Positions 5,896 through 13,630 of a DNA stretch of 13,630 nt are shown here, piece by piece. The DNA lies in assembly GCA_002311315.1 (NCBI GenBank), contig DBZZ01000046.1:1-13630 (forward strand), read 5' to 3'. Position numbers and translations under genes: made by a program. Under the pieces are notes generated by a model. That model was not told the origin of the DNA and did not search any database. It was given only the letters and a program-made list of their open reading frames with translations. The stretch is from Methylococcaceae bacterium UBA1147. Lineage in GTDB: Bacteria > Pseudomonadota > Gammaproteobacteria > Methylococcales > UBA1147. Position 1 is the stretch's first letter. The number at the start of each line of letters is the position of its first letter.

Positions 5896-5900
5896 TATCC

Positions 5901-6308
5901 TTGGTCCAAACAGTAAGTCAGATCGAAACGTTGTTGCCACTGATCTATTACGGCGCCGCGGTTGTCGGTATCGTTGCAGTGATGCTGGGAGGATCGTATC
6001 TGCTCGGACAAAAAGGTCGGAGTGTGGGCGAGCCGTTCGAGTCGGGCATTGTCCCCGTTGGCACGTCCCAGATACGATATGCGGTGCCCTTCTATTTGAT
6101 TGCGATCTTCTTCGTGATCTTCGATCTCGAAGCAGTTTTTCTTTTTGCCTGGGCGATTGCATTTCGCGAGGCTGGTTGGGCGGGTTTCATTGAAATCTCG
6201 GTTTTCGTCGGCGTGCTTGTGGTGGCCCTGATTTACTTGTGGCGCATCGGCGCACTTGAATGGCGGACGGCCCGCCAGATACGACAAGAAGGGTTACGTA
6301 GACGATGA
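5901..6308 (+). CDS. nuoA: NADH-quinone oxidoreductase subunit A
   Basis: A small membrane-arm subunit of complex I (135 residues, usual 120-150) that sits next to NuoH and NuoJ near the quinone channel. Three hydrophobic helices are visible at about 13-35, 59-84 and 94-115. Between the first two lies the family loop GEPFESGIVPVG (43-54), which helps line the region where the quinone cavity meets the membrane. Helix 2 carries FYLIAIFFVIFDLEAVFLF (64-82) with the conserved acidic pair Asp75 and Glu77. The family Pro of FLFPWA is Ala here (FLFAWA). The start is TTG 5901, preceded by AGGGGA. The stop overlaps the nuoB start by four bases (ATGA), so the two are translationally coupled. First gene of the nuo operon. 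Confidence 0.95.
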   Translation: MVQTVSQIETLLPLIYYGAAVVGIVAVMLGGSYLLGQKGRSVGEPFESGIVPVGTSQIRYAVPFYLIAIFFVIFDLEAVFLFAWAIAFREAGWAGFIEISVFVGVLVVALIYLWRIGALEWRTARQIRQEGLRRR

Positions 6309-6946
6309 GTTGGAATCTTACCAAGGCGAATGAGGATGCGAGCCCAATGCCAGGAGGGCGATCCTATGAAGAAGCGATAAAGGAAAACTTTTTCATGGCC
6401 CGTCTGAAGGACTTGGTTGCCTGGAGTCGATCGAATTCCGTCTGGCCTTTTAATTTCGGTCTTTCGTGCTGCTACGTTGAAATGGCCACGGCCTTTACCA
6501 GCCGTCACGACATTGCCCGTTTCGGGTCCGAAGTGATCAGGGCAACCCCGCGGCAGGCTGATCTTATCGTGATCTCTGGCACCGTATTCCGTAAAATGGC
6601 ACCGGTCGTCCAGTATCTATACGACCAGCTCATGGAGCCTCGATGGGTGATTTCCATGGGTTCGTGCGCGAATTCAGGCGGGATGTACGATATCTACAGC
6701 GTGGTTCAGGGTGTCGACAAGTTCCTGCCAGTCGATGTTTACGTTCCTGGCTGTCCGCCGCGTCCGGAGGCATTGTTGCAGGGCCTAATGCTGCTGCAGG
6801 ACTCGATCGGAAAAGAACGGCGTCCCTTGAGTTGGGTGGTTGGCGATCAAGGGGTGGTCCAGGCAGACCAACCAAGCCAACGGGATTTGCTGACGGGCGA
6901 CCGCATGAGGGCGGACAAGCTTAGAAATCCATTTGACATCAAGTAG
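6305..6946 (+). CDS. nuoB: NADH-quinone oxidoreductase subunit B (N2 Fe-S cluster)
   Basis: A peripheral-arm subunit holding the terminal [4Fe-4S] cluster N2, which passes electrons to quinone at the NuoB/NuoD interface. It has 213 residues. The four N2 ligands are all present: tandem Cys55-Cys56 in GLSCCYVEM, Cys121 in GSCANSGGMYD, and Cys150 in VPGCPPRPEA. The block PPRPEALLQGLMLLQDSIGK and the following RRPLSWVVGDQGV closely follow the Escherichia-type NuoB. Start ATG 6305 lies within the end of nuoA, with GAAGGG a little upstream. A 66-base gap separates it from nuoCD; I see no terminator or promoter there. Confidence 0.97.
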   Translation: MSWNLTKANEDASPMPGGRSYEEAIKENFFMARLKDLVAWSRSNSVWPFNFGLSCCYVEMATAFTSRHDIARFGSEVIRATPRQADLIVISGTVFRKMAPVVQYLYDQLMEPRWVISMGSCANSGGMYDIYSVVQGVDKFLPVDVYVPGCPPRPEALLQGLMLLQDSIGKERRPLSWVVGDQGVVQADQPSQRDLLTGDRMRADKLRNPFDIK

Positions 6947-7012
6947 CAAATACTCGATGTAAATGTAGTCTTCCGAATACTTTCACAAACGAACCCATAG
7001 TTCACGTCAAAG

Positions 7013-8791
7013 ATGGTTACGACCAACGCGACTGTTTTCCAGAGCGGCGACAGGAAAACCAGTATTGAAACTCTCTACCGGCGATTCGGGCCAGAGAAAT
7101 TCGTTGAACAGAAAACCGCTGACGGTATTCCAACCCTGTGGGTTTCCAGGGACGACCACCTCGAAGTCATCTCTTTCCTGAAAAAGGAAATCGAGAAACC
7201 CTATCCGTTGCTGTTTGACCTGACGGCAATGGACGAACGCCTCAGGACCTATCGCCAGGGACTTCCGGTCTCCGCCTTTACCGTTGTTTATCACCTGCTG
7301 TCTTTCGAACGGAACGAGGACATCCGTATCAAGGTACCGCTTCAGGAAAACGACACCAACCTGAAGACTATTTCCGGATTCTGGCCGATGGCCAACTGGT
7401 ACGAGCGTGAAGTCTGGGACATGTTCGGAATCGTCTTTGAAGGGCACCCAAACCTCCGCCGGATCATGCTTCCGCCGACCTGGGAAGGTCATCCGCTGCG
7501 TAAGGAACATCCGGCACGGGCGACCGAGATGGAACCGTACAGCATGTCCCAGGAAAAGCTGGAGTACGAACAGGAGGCACTGCGCTTTGTCCCCGAGGAC
7601 TGGGGAATGAAGCGAGAGGGAGAGGATTCCGAGTTCCTGTTCCTCAACCTGGGGCCTAATCATCCCAGTGTGCACGGGGTTTTCCGGATTGCCCTGCAGC
7701 TTGACGGGGAGGAAATCGTCGACGCGGTTCCGGACATCGGATACCACCACCGCGGCGCGGAAAAGATGGGGGAGCGCCAGTCATGGCATACTTACATCCC
7801 CTATACCGACCGGATCGACTACCTCGGCGGGTCGATGAACAACCTGCCCTACGTCCTTGCGGTGGAAAAACTGCTCGGCATCGAAGTCCCGGAACGTGCC
7901 AAAGTGATTCGAGTGATGTTCTCGGAATTTTACCGGATCTGCAGCCATCTCCTGTTTTACGGAACATTTGCCCAGGACGTTGGGCAAATGTCGCCACTGT
8001 TCTACATGTTTGCCGACCGCGAAAAACTGTTCAGCATCATCGAATCGATTTGCGGGGCCCGCATGCATTCCAGCTATTTCCGCATTGGCGGTGTGGCCAT
8101 GGATCTGCCCAACGGTTGGCGTCCGATGCTGAGTGAGTTCCTCGATTATTTTCCTCCGAGGCTTGATCACTACGACAAGATGGCCATGCAGAATGGCATC
8201 CTGAAAATACGTACCCAGGGAGTCGGAGTCTACACCACCGAGGAAGCGATCGAGTGGGGGGTGACCGGTGCCGGACTGAGAGCCACAGGATTCGAGTGGG
8301 ATTACCGCAAGGCTCGCCCCTATTCCGGTTACGAGGAATATGATTTCGACATACCGACACTGAACAACGGCGATTGCTACGACCGTTGCGCGGTTCGCGT
8401 GGAAGAGATGCGGCAAAGCGTGAGGATCATCAGGCAGTGCATGGAACGAATGCCCGATGGCCCGTACAAGTCTGACCACCCGGCAACAACGCCTCCGGCG
8501 AAGGAACGGACGATGCACGACATCGAAACGCTGATTCAGCATTTCCTCAGCGTCAGCTGGGGTCCTGTGGTGCCGCCCGGTGAGGCCAGCGTTTGTATCG
8601 AAGCCACCAAGGGGCTGAATAGTTATTACCTCGTGAGCGATGGCGGCACGATGTCCTACCGGACCCGGATTAGAACCCCGTCCTTTCCGCACCTTCAGAT
8701 GATTCCAGTGATGTCGAACGGCCTGATGGTTGCGGATCTGATAGCGATCCTTGCGAGTATCGATTTTGTTATGGCGGACGTGGATCGATGA
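7013..8791 (+). CDS. nuoCD: NADH-quinone oxidoreductase fused subunits C/D
   Basis: 592 residues, near the 600 of the Escherichia NuoCD fusion; in many other bacteria C and D are separate genes. Residues 1 to about 185 are the NuoC (30 kDa) domain with signature EREVWDMFGIVFEGHP (131-146) and WEGHPLRKEHP (157-167). From about 205 the NuoD (49 kDa) domain follows: LGPNHPSVHG (213-222) with the quinone-site histidines, GYHHRGAEKMGERQ (243-256), and the C-terminal SDGGTMSYRTRIRTPSFPHL (542-561) close to the end. Together with NuoB this forms the quinone-reducing site. The start ATG 7013 has no strong Shine-Dalgarno, but the next Met is far inside the domain. The stop overlaps the nuoE start by four bases. 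No frameshift lies at the C/D joint, so the fusion is real. Confidence 0.97.
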   Translation: MVTTNATVFQSGDRKTSIETLYRRFGPEKFVEQKTADGIPTLWVSRDDHLEVISFLKKEIEKPYPLLFDLTAMDERLRTYRQGLPVSAFTVVYHLLSFERNEDIRIKVPLQENDTNLKTISGFWPMANWYEREVWDMFGIVFEGHPNLRRIMLPPTWEGHPLRKEHPARATEMEPYSMSQEKLEYEQEALRFVPEDWGMKREGEDSEFLFLNLGPNHPSVHGVFRIALQLDGEEIVDAVPDIGYHHRGAEKMGERQSWHTYIPYTDRIDYLGGSMNNLPYVLAVEKLLGIEVPERAKVIRVMFSEFYRICSHLLFYGTFAQDVGQMSPLFYMFADREKLFSIIESICGARMHSSYFRIGGVAMDLPNGWRPMLSEFLDYFPPRLDHYDKMAMQNGILKIRTQGVGVYTTEEAIEWGVTGAGLRATGFEWDYRKARPYSGYEEYDFDIPTLNNGDCYDRCAVRVEEMRQSVRIIRQCMERMPDGPYKSDHPATTPPAKERTMHDIETLIQHFLSVSWGPVVPPGEASVCIEATKGLNSYYLVSDGGTMSYRTRIRTPSFPHLQMIPVMSNGLMVADLIAILASIDFVMADVDR

Positions 8792-9285
8792 GAGACCAAG
8801 ATATGAGAGTCGATAGCCAACTAAGCGAAGCCGAAATCGCCGAGGTGCTCGAGGAGGCCAGCCATTACCCCGAGAAATCTGGAGCCTCGATCGAAGGCTT
8901 GAAAGTGGTTCAGAAGTACCGAGGTTGGGTTTCTAACGAATCTCTGAAACAGGTGGCCGATCTGCTGGACATGTCGGTTGAAGAACTGGATGGAGTGGCG
9001 ACATTCTACAACCTGATTTACCGCCAACCGGTCGGGCGCAAGGTCATCCTCTGCTGCGACAGCGTCAGCTGCTGGATGCTTGGATCGGATAATATCAAGC
9101 AAAAGATCAGTGATCGCCTGGGCATCGAATACGGCGGGACCACCAGCGACGGGGAATATACCCTGTTGCCCATCGTCTGCCTGGGAGCATGCGATCACGC
9201 CCCGGTTCTGATGGTCGGTGACGAGCTTCACCACAATGTAGACGAGGCTCAGCTGGACCAGATCCTGAATACCCGGGCTTCCTAG
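8788..9285 (+). CDS. nuoE: NADH-quinone oxidoreductase subunit E (N1a Fe-S cluster)
   Basis: The 24 kDa-type subunit of the NADH dehydrogenase module, a thioredoxin-like [2Fe-2S] protein of 165 residues (usual about 160-170). The N1a ligands are Cys90 and Cys95 (CDSVSC) and Cys131 and Cys135 (CLGAC). The helical N-terminal domain contains the family segment LDGVATFYNLIYRQPVG (67-83). ATG 8788 overlaps the nuoCD stop. A second in-frame ATG at 8803 is possible and would drop five residues; neither has a strong ribosome binding site. It sits before nuoF, its partner in the flavoprotein pair. Confidence 0.96.
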   Translation: MRDQDMRVDSQLSEAEIAEVLEEASHYPEKSGASIEGLKVVQKYRGWVSNESLKQVADLLDMSVEELDGVATFYNLIYRQPVGRKVILCCDSVSCWMLGSDNIKQKISDRLGIEYGGTTSDGEYTLLPIVCLGACDHAPVLMVGDELHHNVDEAQLDQILNTRAS

Positions 9286-9326
9286 GTAAAGCGAAAAAAT
9301 TGGGGTCAGAAGAAAAGAGAATTGAG

Positions 9327-10643
9327 ATGTTCGGAAAATTTCTAAAAAAGAGCAAGAATCGCAACCCGGATAAACCCCTAACTAGGAATATCGTCGACGG
9401 AAGGGCTTATGCCACCCTGTCGGACTACCAGTCGACAGGCGGATACGAAGGATTGCGCACGGCAATTACGACGATGGATTCGCTTGGGGTTCAGCAGGTG
9501 GTTAAGGATTCCGAGCTCAGGGGCCGGGGCGGTGCGGGGTTCCCGACGGGGTTGAAATGGAGCTTCGTGCCAATGGGAGAGAAAGCTCCCGAAACCAAGT
9601 ATTTCGTCGTCAATGCAGACGAGATGGAGCCTGGGACCTTCAAGGACCGGGTGCTGATGGAAAAGGACCCTCACCAGTTGATCGAAGGAATGGTCATCGG
9701 ATCCTACGCAATCCGGGCAACGGCGGCTTACATCTTCCTGCGTGGTGAATACCATCTATCGGCCGAGCGGCTTTCACAGGCCATCGCAGAAGCTTACCAG
9801 CAAGGCTTCCTTGGAAAGAATATTCTCGGATCTGATTTCAGTCTGGATCTCTATCTTCATAGCAGTGCAGGACGGTACATCTGCGGCGAAGAAACAGCCC
9901 TGTTGAATGCGCTAGAAGGCAAACGCGCGATCCCACGGGCAAAACCACCGTTCCCACAAATTAGCGGACTGTGGGGCAAACCGACAATCGTCAACAACGT
10001 CGAAACGGTTTGTAATCTGCCGCATATCTTTTTCTACGGGGTCGAATGGTATGCGGGGCTTGGCCGTGGCAAGGATCAGGGAACCAAGCTATTCGGAGCC
10101 AGCGGGCGAGTCAAGAACCCCAATGTTTGGGAATTGCCCATGGGAACACCGATCCGGGAAATTCTCGAAGAACACGCAGGCGGAATGCAGGACGGTTACC
10201 AGCTCAAGGGATTCTTGCCGGGTGGCGCCTCGACCGATTTCATGCTTCCGGAGCACCTCGATGTACTCATGGATTTTGACGCAATTGCCGAGCACGGCAG
10301 TCGTATGGGCACCGGGACCATGATCATTCTGGACGACAAGACCTGTCCGGTGAAAATGGTTCTCAACCTCGAGCAATTCTTTTCCCGTGAGTCGTGCGGT
10401 TGGTGCACCCCGTGCCGGGACGGCCTGCCATGGGTAGTGACCATTCTGGAAGACCTGATCGCAGGAAAGGGCCAGGCGAGTGATCTCGAACTACTGGAAC
10501 ACCAGACCAAGATGATGGGGCCCGGCAACACCTTTTGTGCACTGGCACCAGGCGCGATGGAACCATTGCAGAGTGCATTAAAATATTTTCGGGGCGATTT
10601 CGAAAAATACCTGGAACGTCCTGTAGTCAAGGAGGCCGAGTAA
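9327..10643 (+). CDS. nuoF: NADH-quinone oxidoreductase subunit F (FMN, NADH site, N3 cluster)
   Basis: The NADH-oxidising flavoprotein of complex I. Counting from ATG 9327 it has 438 residues (Escherichia 445). FMN/NADH-site motifs are present: GRGGAGFPTGLKW (about 66-78), NADEMEPGTFKDR (96-108) and AGRYICGEETALLNALEG (181-198). The N3 [4Fe-4S] ligands are in ESCGWCTPC (Cys357, 360, 363) plus Cys404 in NTFCALAPGA. The gap after nuoE is 41 bases. An in-frame TTG at 9300 would add nine residues; I prefer ATG 9327, which is preceded by a purine-rich stretch, but neither site has a clear Shine-Dalgarno. The stop TAA overlaps the nuoG start by one base (TAATG). Confidence 0.96.
   Translation: MFGKFLKKSKNRNPDKPLTRNIVDGRAYATLSDYQSTGGYEGLRTAITTMDSLGVQQVVKDSELRGRGGAGFPTGLKWSFVPMGEKAPETKYFVVNADEMEPGTFKDRVLMEKDPHQLIEGMVIGSYAIRATAAYIFLRGEYHLSAERLSQAIAEAYQQGFLGKNILGSDFSLDLYLHSSAGRYICGEETALLNALEGKRAIPRAKPPFPQISGLWGKPTIVNNVETVCNLPHIFFYGVEWYAGLGRGKDQGTKLFGASGRVKNPNVWELPMGTPIREILEEHAGGMQDGYQLKGFLPGGASTDFMLPEHLDVLMDFDAIAEHGSRMGTGTMIILDDKTCPVKMVLNLEQFFSRESCGWCTPCRDGLPWVVTILEDLIAGKGQASDLELLEHQTKMMGPGNTFCALAPGAMEPLQSALKYFRGDFEKYLERPVVKEAE
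10629..10635 (+). promoter_or_regulatory. Strong ribosome binding site for nuoG
   Basis: AAGGAGG sits inside the end of nuoF, seven bases before ATG 10643. It fixes the nuoG start there and rules out an upstream extension to 10535 in the same frame. Confidence 0.8.
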
Positions 10644-13309
10644 TGCCAAAAATTGAAATTGATGGCACGATCCACGAGGTAGAAGACGGTCAGAACGTTC
10701 TTCAGGCCTGCCTTTCGACCGGTCTTGATCTACCTTATTTCTGTTGGCACCCGGCCATGGGTTCAGTCGGCGCCTGTAGGCAATGCATGGTGACCCAGTA
10801 CTCTAGCCCCGAAGACACCAAGGGACGCCTGGTTGTCGGCTGCATGACACCGGTTAGCGAAGGACTCAGGATTTCACTCAATGACAGCGAAGCCGTGGAA
10901 TTTCGCGCGGACATCATCGAATTGCTGATGACCAACCATCCGCACGACTGCCCTGTTTGCGAGGAGGGTGGGCAATGCCACCTACAGGACATGACCGTGA
11001 TGAGCGGGCATACATCGCGCAAGTACCGGGGCAAGAAGCGGACCCATCGGAACCAGTACCTGGGTCCGTTCATCGGCCACGAAATGAACCGGTGCATCGC
11101 CTGTTACCGTTGCGTCCGTTATTACCAGGACTATGCCGGGGGGCAAGACCTGGGCGTATTCGGTGCTCACAACCATGTCTATTTCGGACGCAGTGAAGAT
11201 GGCGTTCTGGAAAACGAATTCAGCGGAAATCTGGTCGAAGTCTGTCCGACCGGCGTTTTTACCGACAAACCCAACGGCAAGAACTACAGCCGTAAATGGG
11301 ACCTGCAAACTGCTCCGTCGATCTGTGCTCATTGCTCACTGGGTTGCAATACCACGCCGGGTGAGCGATACGGTGAACTGCGAAGTGTGGTCAACCGTTA
11401 CCACGGTGAAATCAATCGCTATTTCCTTTGCGACCGGGGACGTTTTGGCTACGGCTTTGTCAATGCTGAGTCGAGAATCAAAACAGCGAGCATCGACCAC
11501 CAGGAGGTGGTTGGCGAGGGCAACGCGGTTGAGCATTTCAGAGGCCTGGTTCAGATCCAGGAAACGGTCATTGGCATCGGCTCGCCCAGGGCCTCGGTGG
11601 AATCAAATTACGCGTTGCGGGAACTGGTTGGGGAAGACCAGTTCTACAGCGGCTGGACCGAGGCCGAAAATACCCTGATGGAAACAGCCCTCAGGGTTGT
11701 TCGGGAAACGGATGCGGCAAACCCGACCTTGGCCGAGATTGAACGCGCCGATGCGGTGTTGATTCTTGGCGAGGATCTCACCAATACTGCCCCCATAATG
11801 GCCCTGGCGGTTCGACAGGCGGTTCGCAATGCCAGTTTCGATGCCGCCGAAAGTGTTGGAATTTATCAATGGCAGGACGCTGCAGTCCGGGAACTGGCCC
11901 AGGACCTGCTCAGCCCACTGTTTATCGTGAGTACCGGGTCAACCCGGCTTGATGACGTGGCCACAGGGGTCTACCGGGCATCGCCCGACGAAATTGCCCG
12001 CCTCGGCTTTGCCGTTGCCCACAGGCTGGATTCCTCAGCGCCTGGAGTCGGCGATCTGGCGGCCGCTGCAAGCGATACAGTGAAGGAAATCGCCGAAGCT
12101 CTGGCGAATGCGAAACGGCCACTGGTGATCTCGGGAACCGGATGCATGACTGCTGCGGTACTGGAAGCGGCTTCCAATATTGCCCGGGCATTGGCATCGG
12201 CCGGCAAGGCTTTGTCGGTGGTTGTTCCGGACTGCAATTCGATGGGTCTGGCAATGATGGGTGGCCACGGTCTCGAAGACGCCAAAAAGGTGGTCGAATT
12301 CGGTGTCGCTAACACGGTGGTCGTGATTGAAAACGACCTATACCGAAATGCTCCCCGTGAACTGGTTGATGACCTGCTTGGCAAGGCAAAGAACGTGGTG
12401 GTGATCGATCACAGTTCACACGCGACGACTGAAAAGGCGGGTCTTGTTCTACCGGCGACGAGTTTCGCTGAATCAGAAGGGACCTACATCAATAACGAGG
12501 GCCGGGCTCAGCGGTTCTTCTCAGTCATGCAGCCGTCGGAAGAGATGCGCAACACATGGCAATGGCTGGCTGATGCCGGTGCCGGCGACTGGTCCGGCAG
12601 CGATGACATCATTGCTTCATGCGGTAATGGTTTATTGGGATTCAAGGGCGTAGAGGAAGCCGCACCCACTGCAGAATTCAGAATCTCGGGGATGAAAGTT
12701 CCGCGCCAGTCGCACCGCTATAGCGGGCGGACGGCAATGCGGGCCAATCTCGCAGTAAGCGAGCCACAGCAGCCCATAGACAGAGATTCTCCATTGTCGT
12801 TCTCAATGGAAGGCGCGGCTCGTGAGGCGCCGCCATCACTTATGTCCACTTCTTGGGCGCCGGCATGGAATTCAAACCATGCAATCATCAAGTTCCAGCA
12901 GGAAGTTGGGGGGTCACTCCAAGGTGGCGATCCGGGTAAAAGGCTTTTCCAACCTTCGAGTGAGGCCAATTGGTACGACGGCATTCCGGCTTCATCAGAA
13001 CCGGTTGATCGCCGGTGGTTGGTTGTTCCCAACCATCAGATCTTCGGCAGCGAGCCGCTAAGCTGCGGCTCTCCCGCGGTCGCTGAAAGGATCGACGCGT
13101 TTTCGGTGACATTAAACGGGGACGACTTGGCTAGGCTGCAGATTGAATCAGGTGACATGCTCGAATTGTCCATCGAGGGCAACACAACGATTGCAGAAGC
13201 GCGGCAAGATGATGGAGTTCCTTCAGGTATTGCCGCGGTCGGTTGCGGCGTACCGGGCAGTGAAGGGATCGCCTGGCTGAAACAAGCTGAAATCAGGAAG
13301 AGGGGTTAA
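10643..13309 (+). CDS. nuoG: NADH-quinone oxidoreductase subunit G (N1b, N4, N5, N7 clusters)
   Basis: The 75 kDa-type subunit carrying the electron wire of the peripheral arm; 888 residues, close to the 908 of Escherichia NuoG. Ligands are complete: [2Fe-2S] N1b Cys34, 45, 48, 67; N5 His99, Cys103, 106, 112; N4 Cys151, 154, 157, 201; and N7 Cys228, 231, 235, 263. N7 is off the main electron path and absent from mitochondrial and many bacterial complexes. The remainder is the molybdopterin-oxidoreductase-like domain, here without cofactor role, with IGIGSPRASVESNYALRELV and later SMGLAMMGG, EGTYINNEGRAQRFF and HRYSGRTAMRANL blocks matching the Escherichia type. Start ATG 10643 has AAGGAGG seven bases ahead. 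A 29-base gap leads to nuoH. Confidence 0.97.
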   Translation: MPKIEIDGTIHEVEDGQNVLQACLSTGLDLPYFCWHPAMGSVGACRQCMVTQYSSPEDTKGRLVVGCMTPVSEGLRISLNDSEAVEFRADIIELLMTNHPHDCPVCEEGGQCHLQDMTVMSGHTSRKYRGKKRTHRNQYLGPFIGHEMNRCIACYRCVRYYQDYAGGQDLGVFGAHNHVYFGRSEDGVLENEFSGNLVEVCPTGVFTDKPNGKNYSRKWDLQTAPSICAHCSLGCNTTPGERYGELRSVVNRYHGEINRYFLCDRGRFGYGFVNAESRIKTASIDHQEVVGEGNAVEHFRGLVQIQETVIGIGSPRASVESNYALRELVGEDQFYSGWTEAENTLMETALRVVRETDAANPTLAEIERADAVLILGEDLTNTAPIMALAVRQAVRNASFDAAESVGIYQWQDAAVRELAQDLLSPLFIVSTGSTRLDDVATGVYRASPDEIARLGFAVAHRLDSSAPGVGDLAAAASDTVKEIAEALANAKRPLVISGTGCMTAAVLEAASNIARALASAGKALSVVVPDCNSMGLAMMGGHGLEDAKKVVEFGVANTVVVIENDLYRNAPRELVDDLLGKAKNVVVIDHSSHATTEKAGLVLPATSFAESEGTYINNEGRAQRFFSVMQPSEEMRNTWQWLADAGAGDWSGSDDIIASCGNGLLGFKGVEEAAPTAEFRISGMKVPRQSHRYSGRTAMRANLAVSEPQQPIDRDSPLSFSMEGAAREAPPSLMSTSWAPAWNSNHAIIKFQQEVGGSLQGGDPGKRLFQPSSEANWYDGIPASSEPVDRRWLVVPNHQIFGSEPLSCGSPAVAERIDAFSVTLNGDDLARLQIESGDMLELSIEGNTTIAEARQDDGVPSGIAAVGCGVPGSEGIAWLKQAEIRKRG

Positions 13310-13338
13310 AAAACCATGTTGATCAAAAGGTCTATCCT

Positions 13339-13630
13339 GTGAACGGTGTCGGATCCATCATCAATGTTTTTGCCATTTTATTCGTGGCAGTTGGCATTGC
13401 GGCCTACCTGACCTGGCTGGAACGCCGTCTGATTGGCATCTGGCAAGATCGTTTGGGACCGAACCGCGTTGGGCCGTTGGGTTTGTTGCAGGTGGTTGCG
13501 GATATGGTCAAGATTTTTTTTAAAGAGGATTGGATTCCGCCTTTTGCCGACAAGCCGGTCTTCATTCTGGCTCCGGCGATCATCATGACGACCGCGATGC
13601 TGAGCTTCGCGTTTATTCCCTACGCACCGG
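13339..13630 (+). CDS. nuoH: NADH-quinone oxidoreductase subunit H (partial, runs off the window)
   Basis: The first 97 residues of NuoH, the membrane subunit that forms the quinone channel with NuoB and NuoD; the full protein is about 320-350 residues. A first transmembrane helix (about 5-25) is followed by WLERRLIG, LGPNRVGP (39-46), LLQVVADMVKIFFKEDW (49-65) and the start of helix 2. These match the well conserved NuoH loop 1. I use GTG 13339, preceded by AAAAGG (13325-13330) at eight bases; the nearby ATG 13316 is in another frame and stops at once. The N-terminus is a few residues shorter than in Escherichia. Confidence 0.9.
   Translation, partial: MNGVGSIINVFAILFVAVGIAAYLTWLERRLIGIWQDRLGPNRVGPLGLLQVVADMVKIFFKEDWIPPFADKPVFILAPAIIMTTAMLSFAFIPYAP

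Noticed and set aside
5760..5900. A possible tRNA gene upstream of nuoA, as found in some gammaproteobacteria.
   Set aside because: The short inverted repeat at 5816-5840 does not fit a cloverleaf, and no T-arm or acceptor pairing could be found.
5859..6287. A 142-codon open frame on the minus strand across nuoA.
   Set aside because: Antisense to nuoA with no supporting motif; nuoA itself matches its family over its full length.
7007..7750. A 247-codon open frame on the minus strand opposite the NuoC part of nuoCD.
   Set aside because: Mirror of a conserved coding region with no family features; a shadow frame.
7781..8692. A 303-codon open frame on the minus strand across nuoCD.
   Set aside because: It is antisense to the strongly conserved NuoD domain, has no recognisable motif or ribosome binding site, and long shadow frames are common opposite GC-rich conserved genes.
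6280..8800. NuoCD fusion and NuoG N7 ligands as a novel complex I variant.
   Set aside because: Both are established features of the Escherichia-type complex I; nothing new is indicated.
10535..10642. An upstream extension of nuoG by 36 codons.
   Set aside because: It lies inside the conserved end of nuoF, and the strong AAGGAGG and the family N-terminus fix the start at 10643.
1..13630. CRISPR array, toxin-antitoxin, phage or other defence system.
   Set aside because: No regular direct repeats and spacers, no phage structural genes and no recognisable toxin or defence protein were seen in any frame.

Overview
The window looks like a chromosomal segment from a Gram-negative proteobacterium, most likely a gammaproteobacterium. 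The evidence is a lipid A flippase of the MsbA type, a heptosyltransferase-type glycosyltransferase, and a nuo operon with a fused NuoCD and an Escherichia-type NuoG that carries the extra N7 cluster ligands. This is inference from protein family features; no species can be named from the sequence alone.

The layout has three zones. (1) 1-3158 is an envelope/LPS zone. It holds the 3' end of an unidentified gene, msbA on the minus strand, and divergently a family 9 glycosyltransferase whose C-terminus is lost. Two plausible sigma70-type promoters lie back to back between msbA and the glycosyltransferase. (2) About 3123-5760 is a graveyard of broken genes with no intact ORF. It contains an AT-rich family 4 glycosyltransferase remnant fused in frame to the truncated family 9 gene, and the first third of rmlB on the opposite strand with a one-base insertion. 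It also contains remnants of at least three IS3-family transposase genes: one orfA start on the plus strand, one internally deleted element on the minus strand, and a foreign OrfB C-terminus lodged inside that element. (3) 5901 to the end is the front of an intact nuo operon (nuoA-B-CD-E-F-G-H, nuoH cut by the window edge), encoding respiratory complex I. It includes the membrane arm subunits A and H, the connecting module B and CD, and the NADH dehydrogenase module E, F and G. All visible Fe-S ligands, and the FMN/NADH-site motifs of NuoF, are present.

The nuo genes are compact, with 1-4 base overlaps at A/B, CD/E and F/G and gaps of under 70 bases elsewhere, so they should be one transcript. 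Its promoter should lie in the roughly 190 bases between the IS remnant and nuoA. The picture is of an LPS/O-antigen type locus being eroded by IS3-mediated rearrangement up to the edge of an essential respiratory operon. I do not see a previously undescribed functional system. The most interesting signals are the rearrangement junctions, especially the in-frame GT9/GT4 fusion and the chimeric IS3 remnant.
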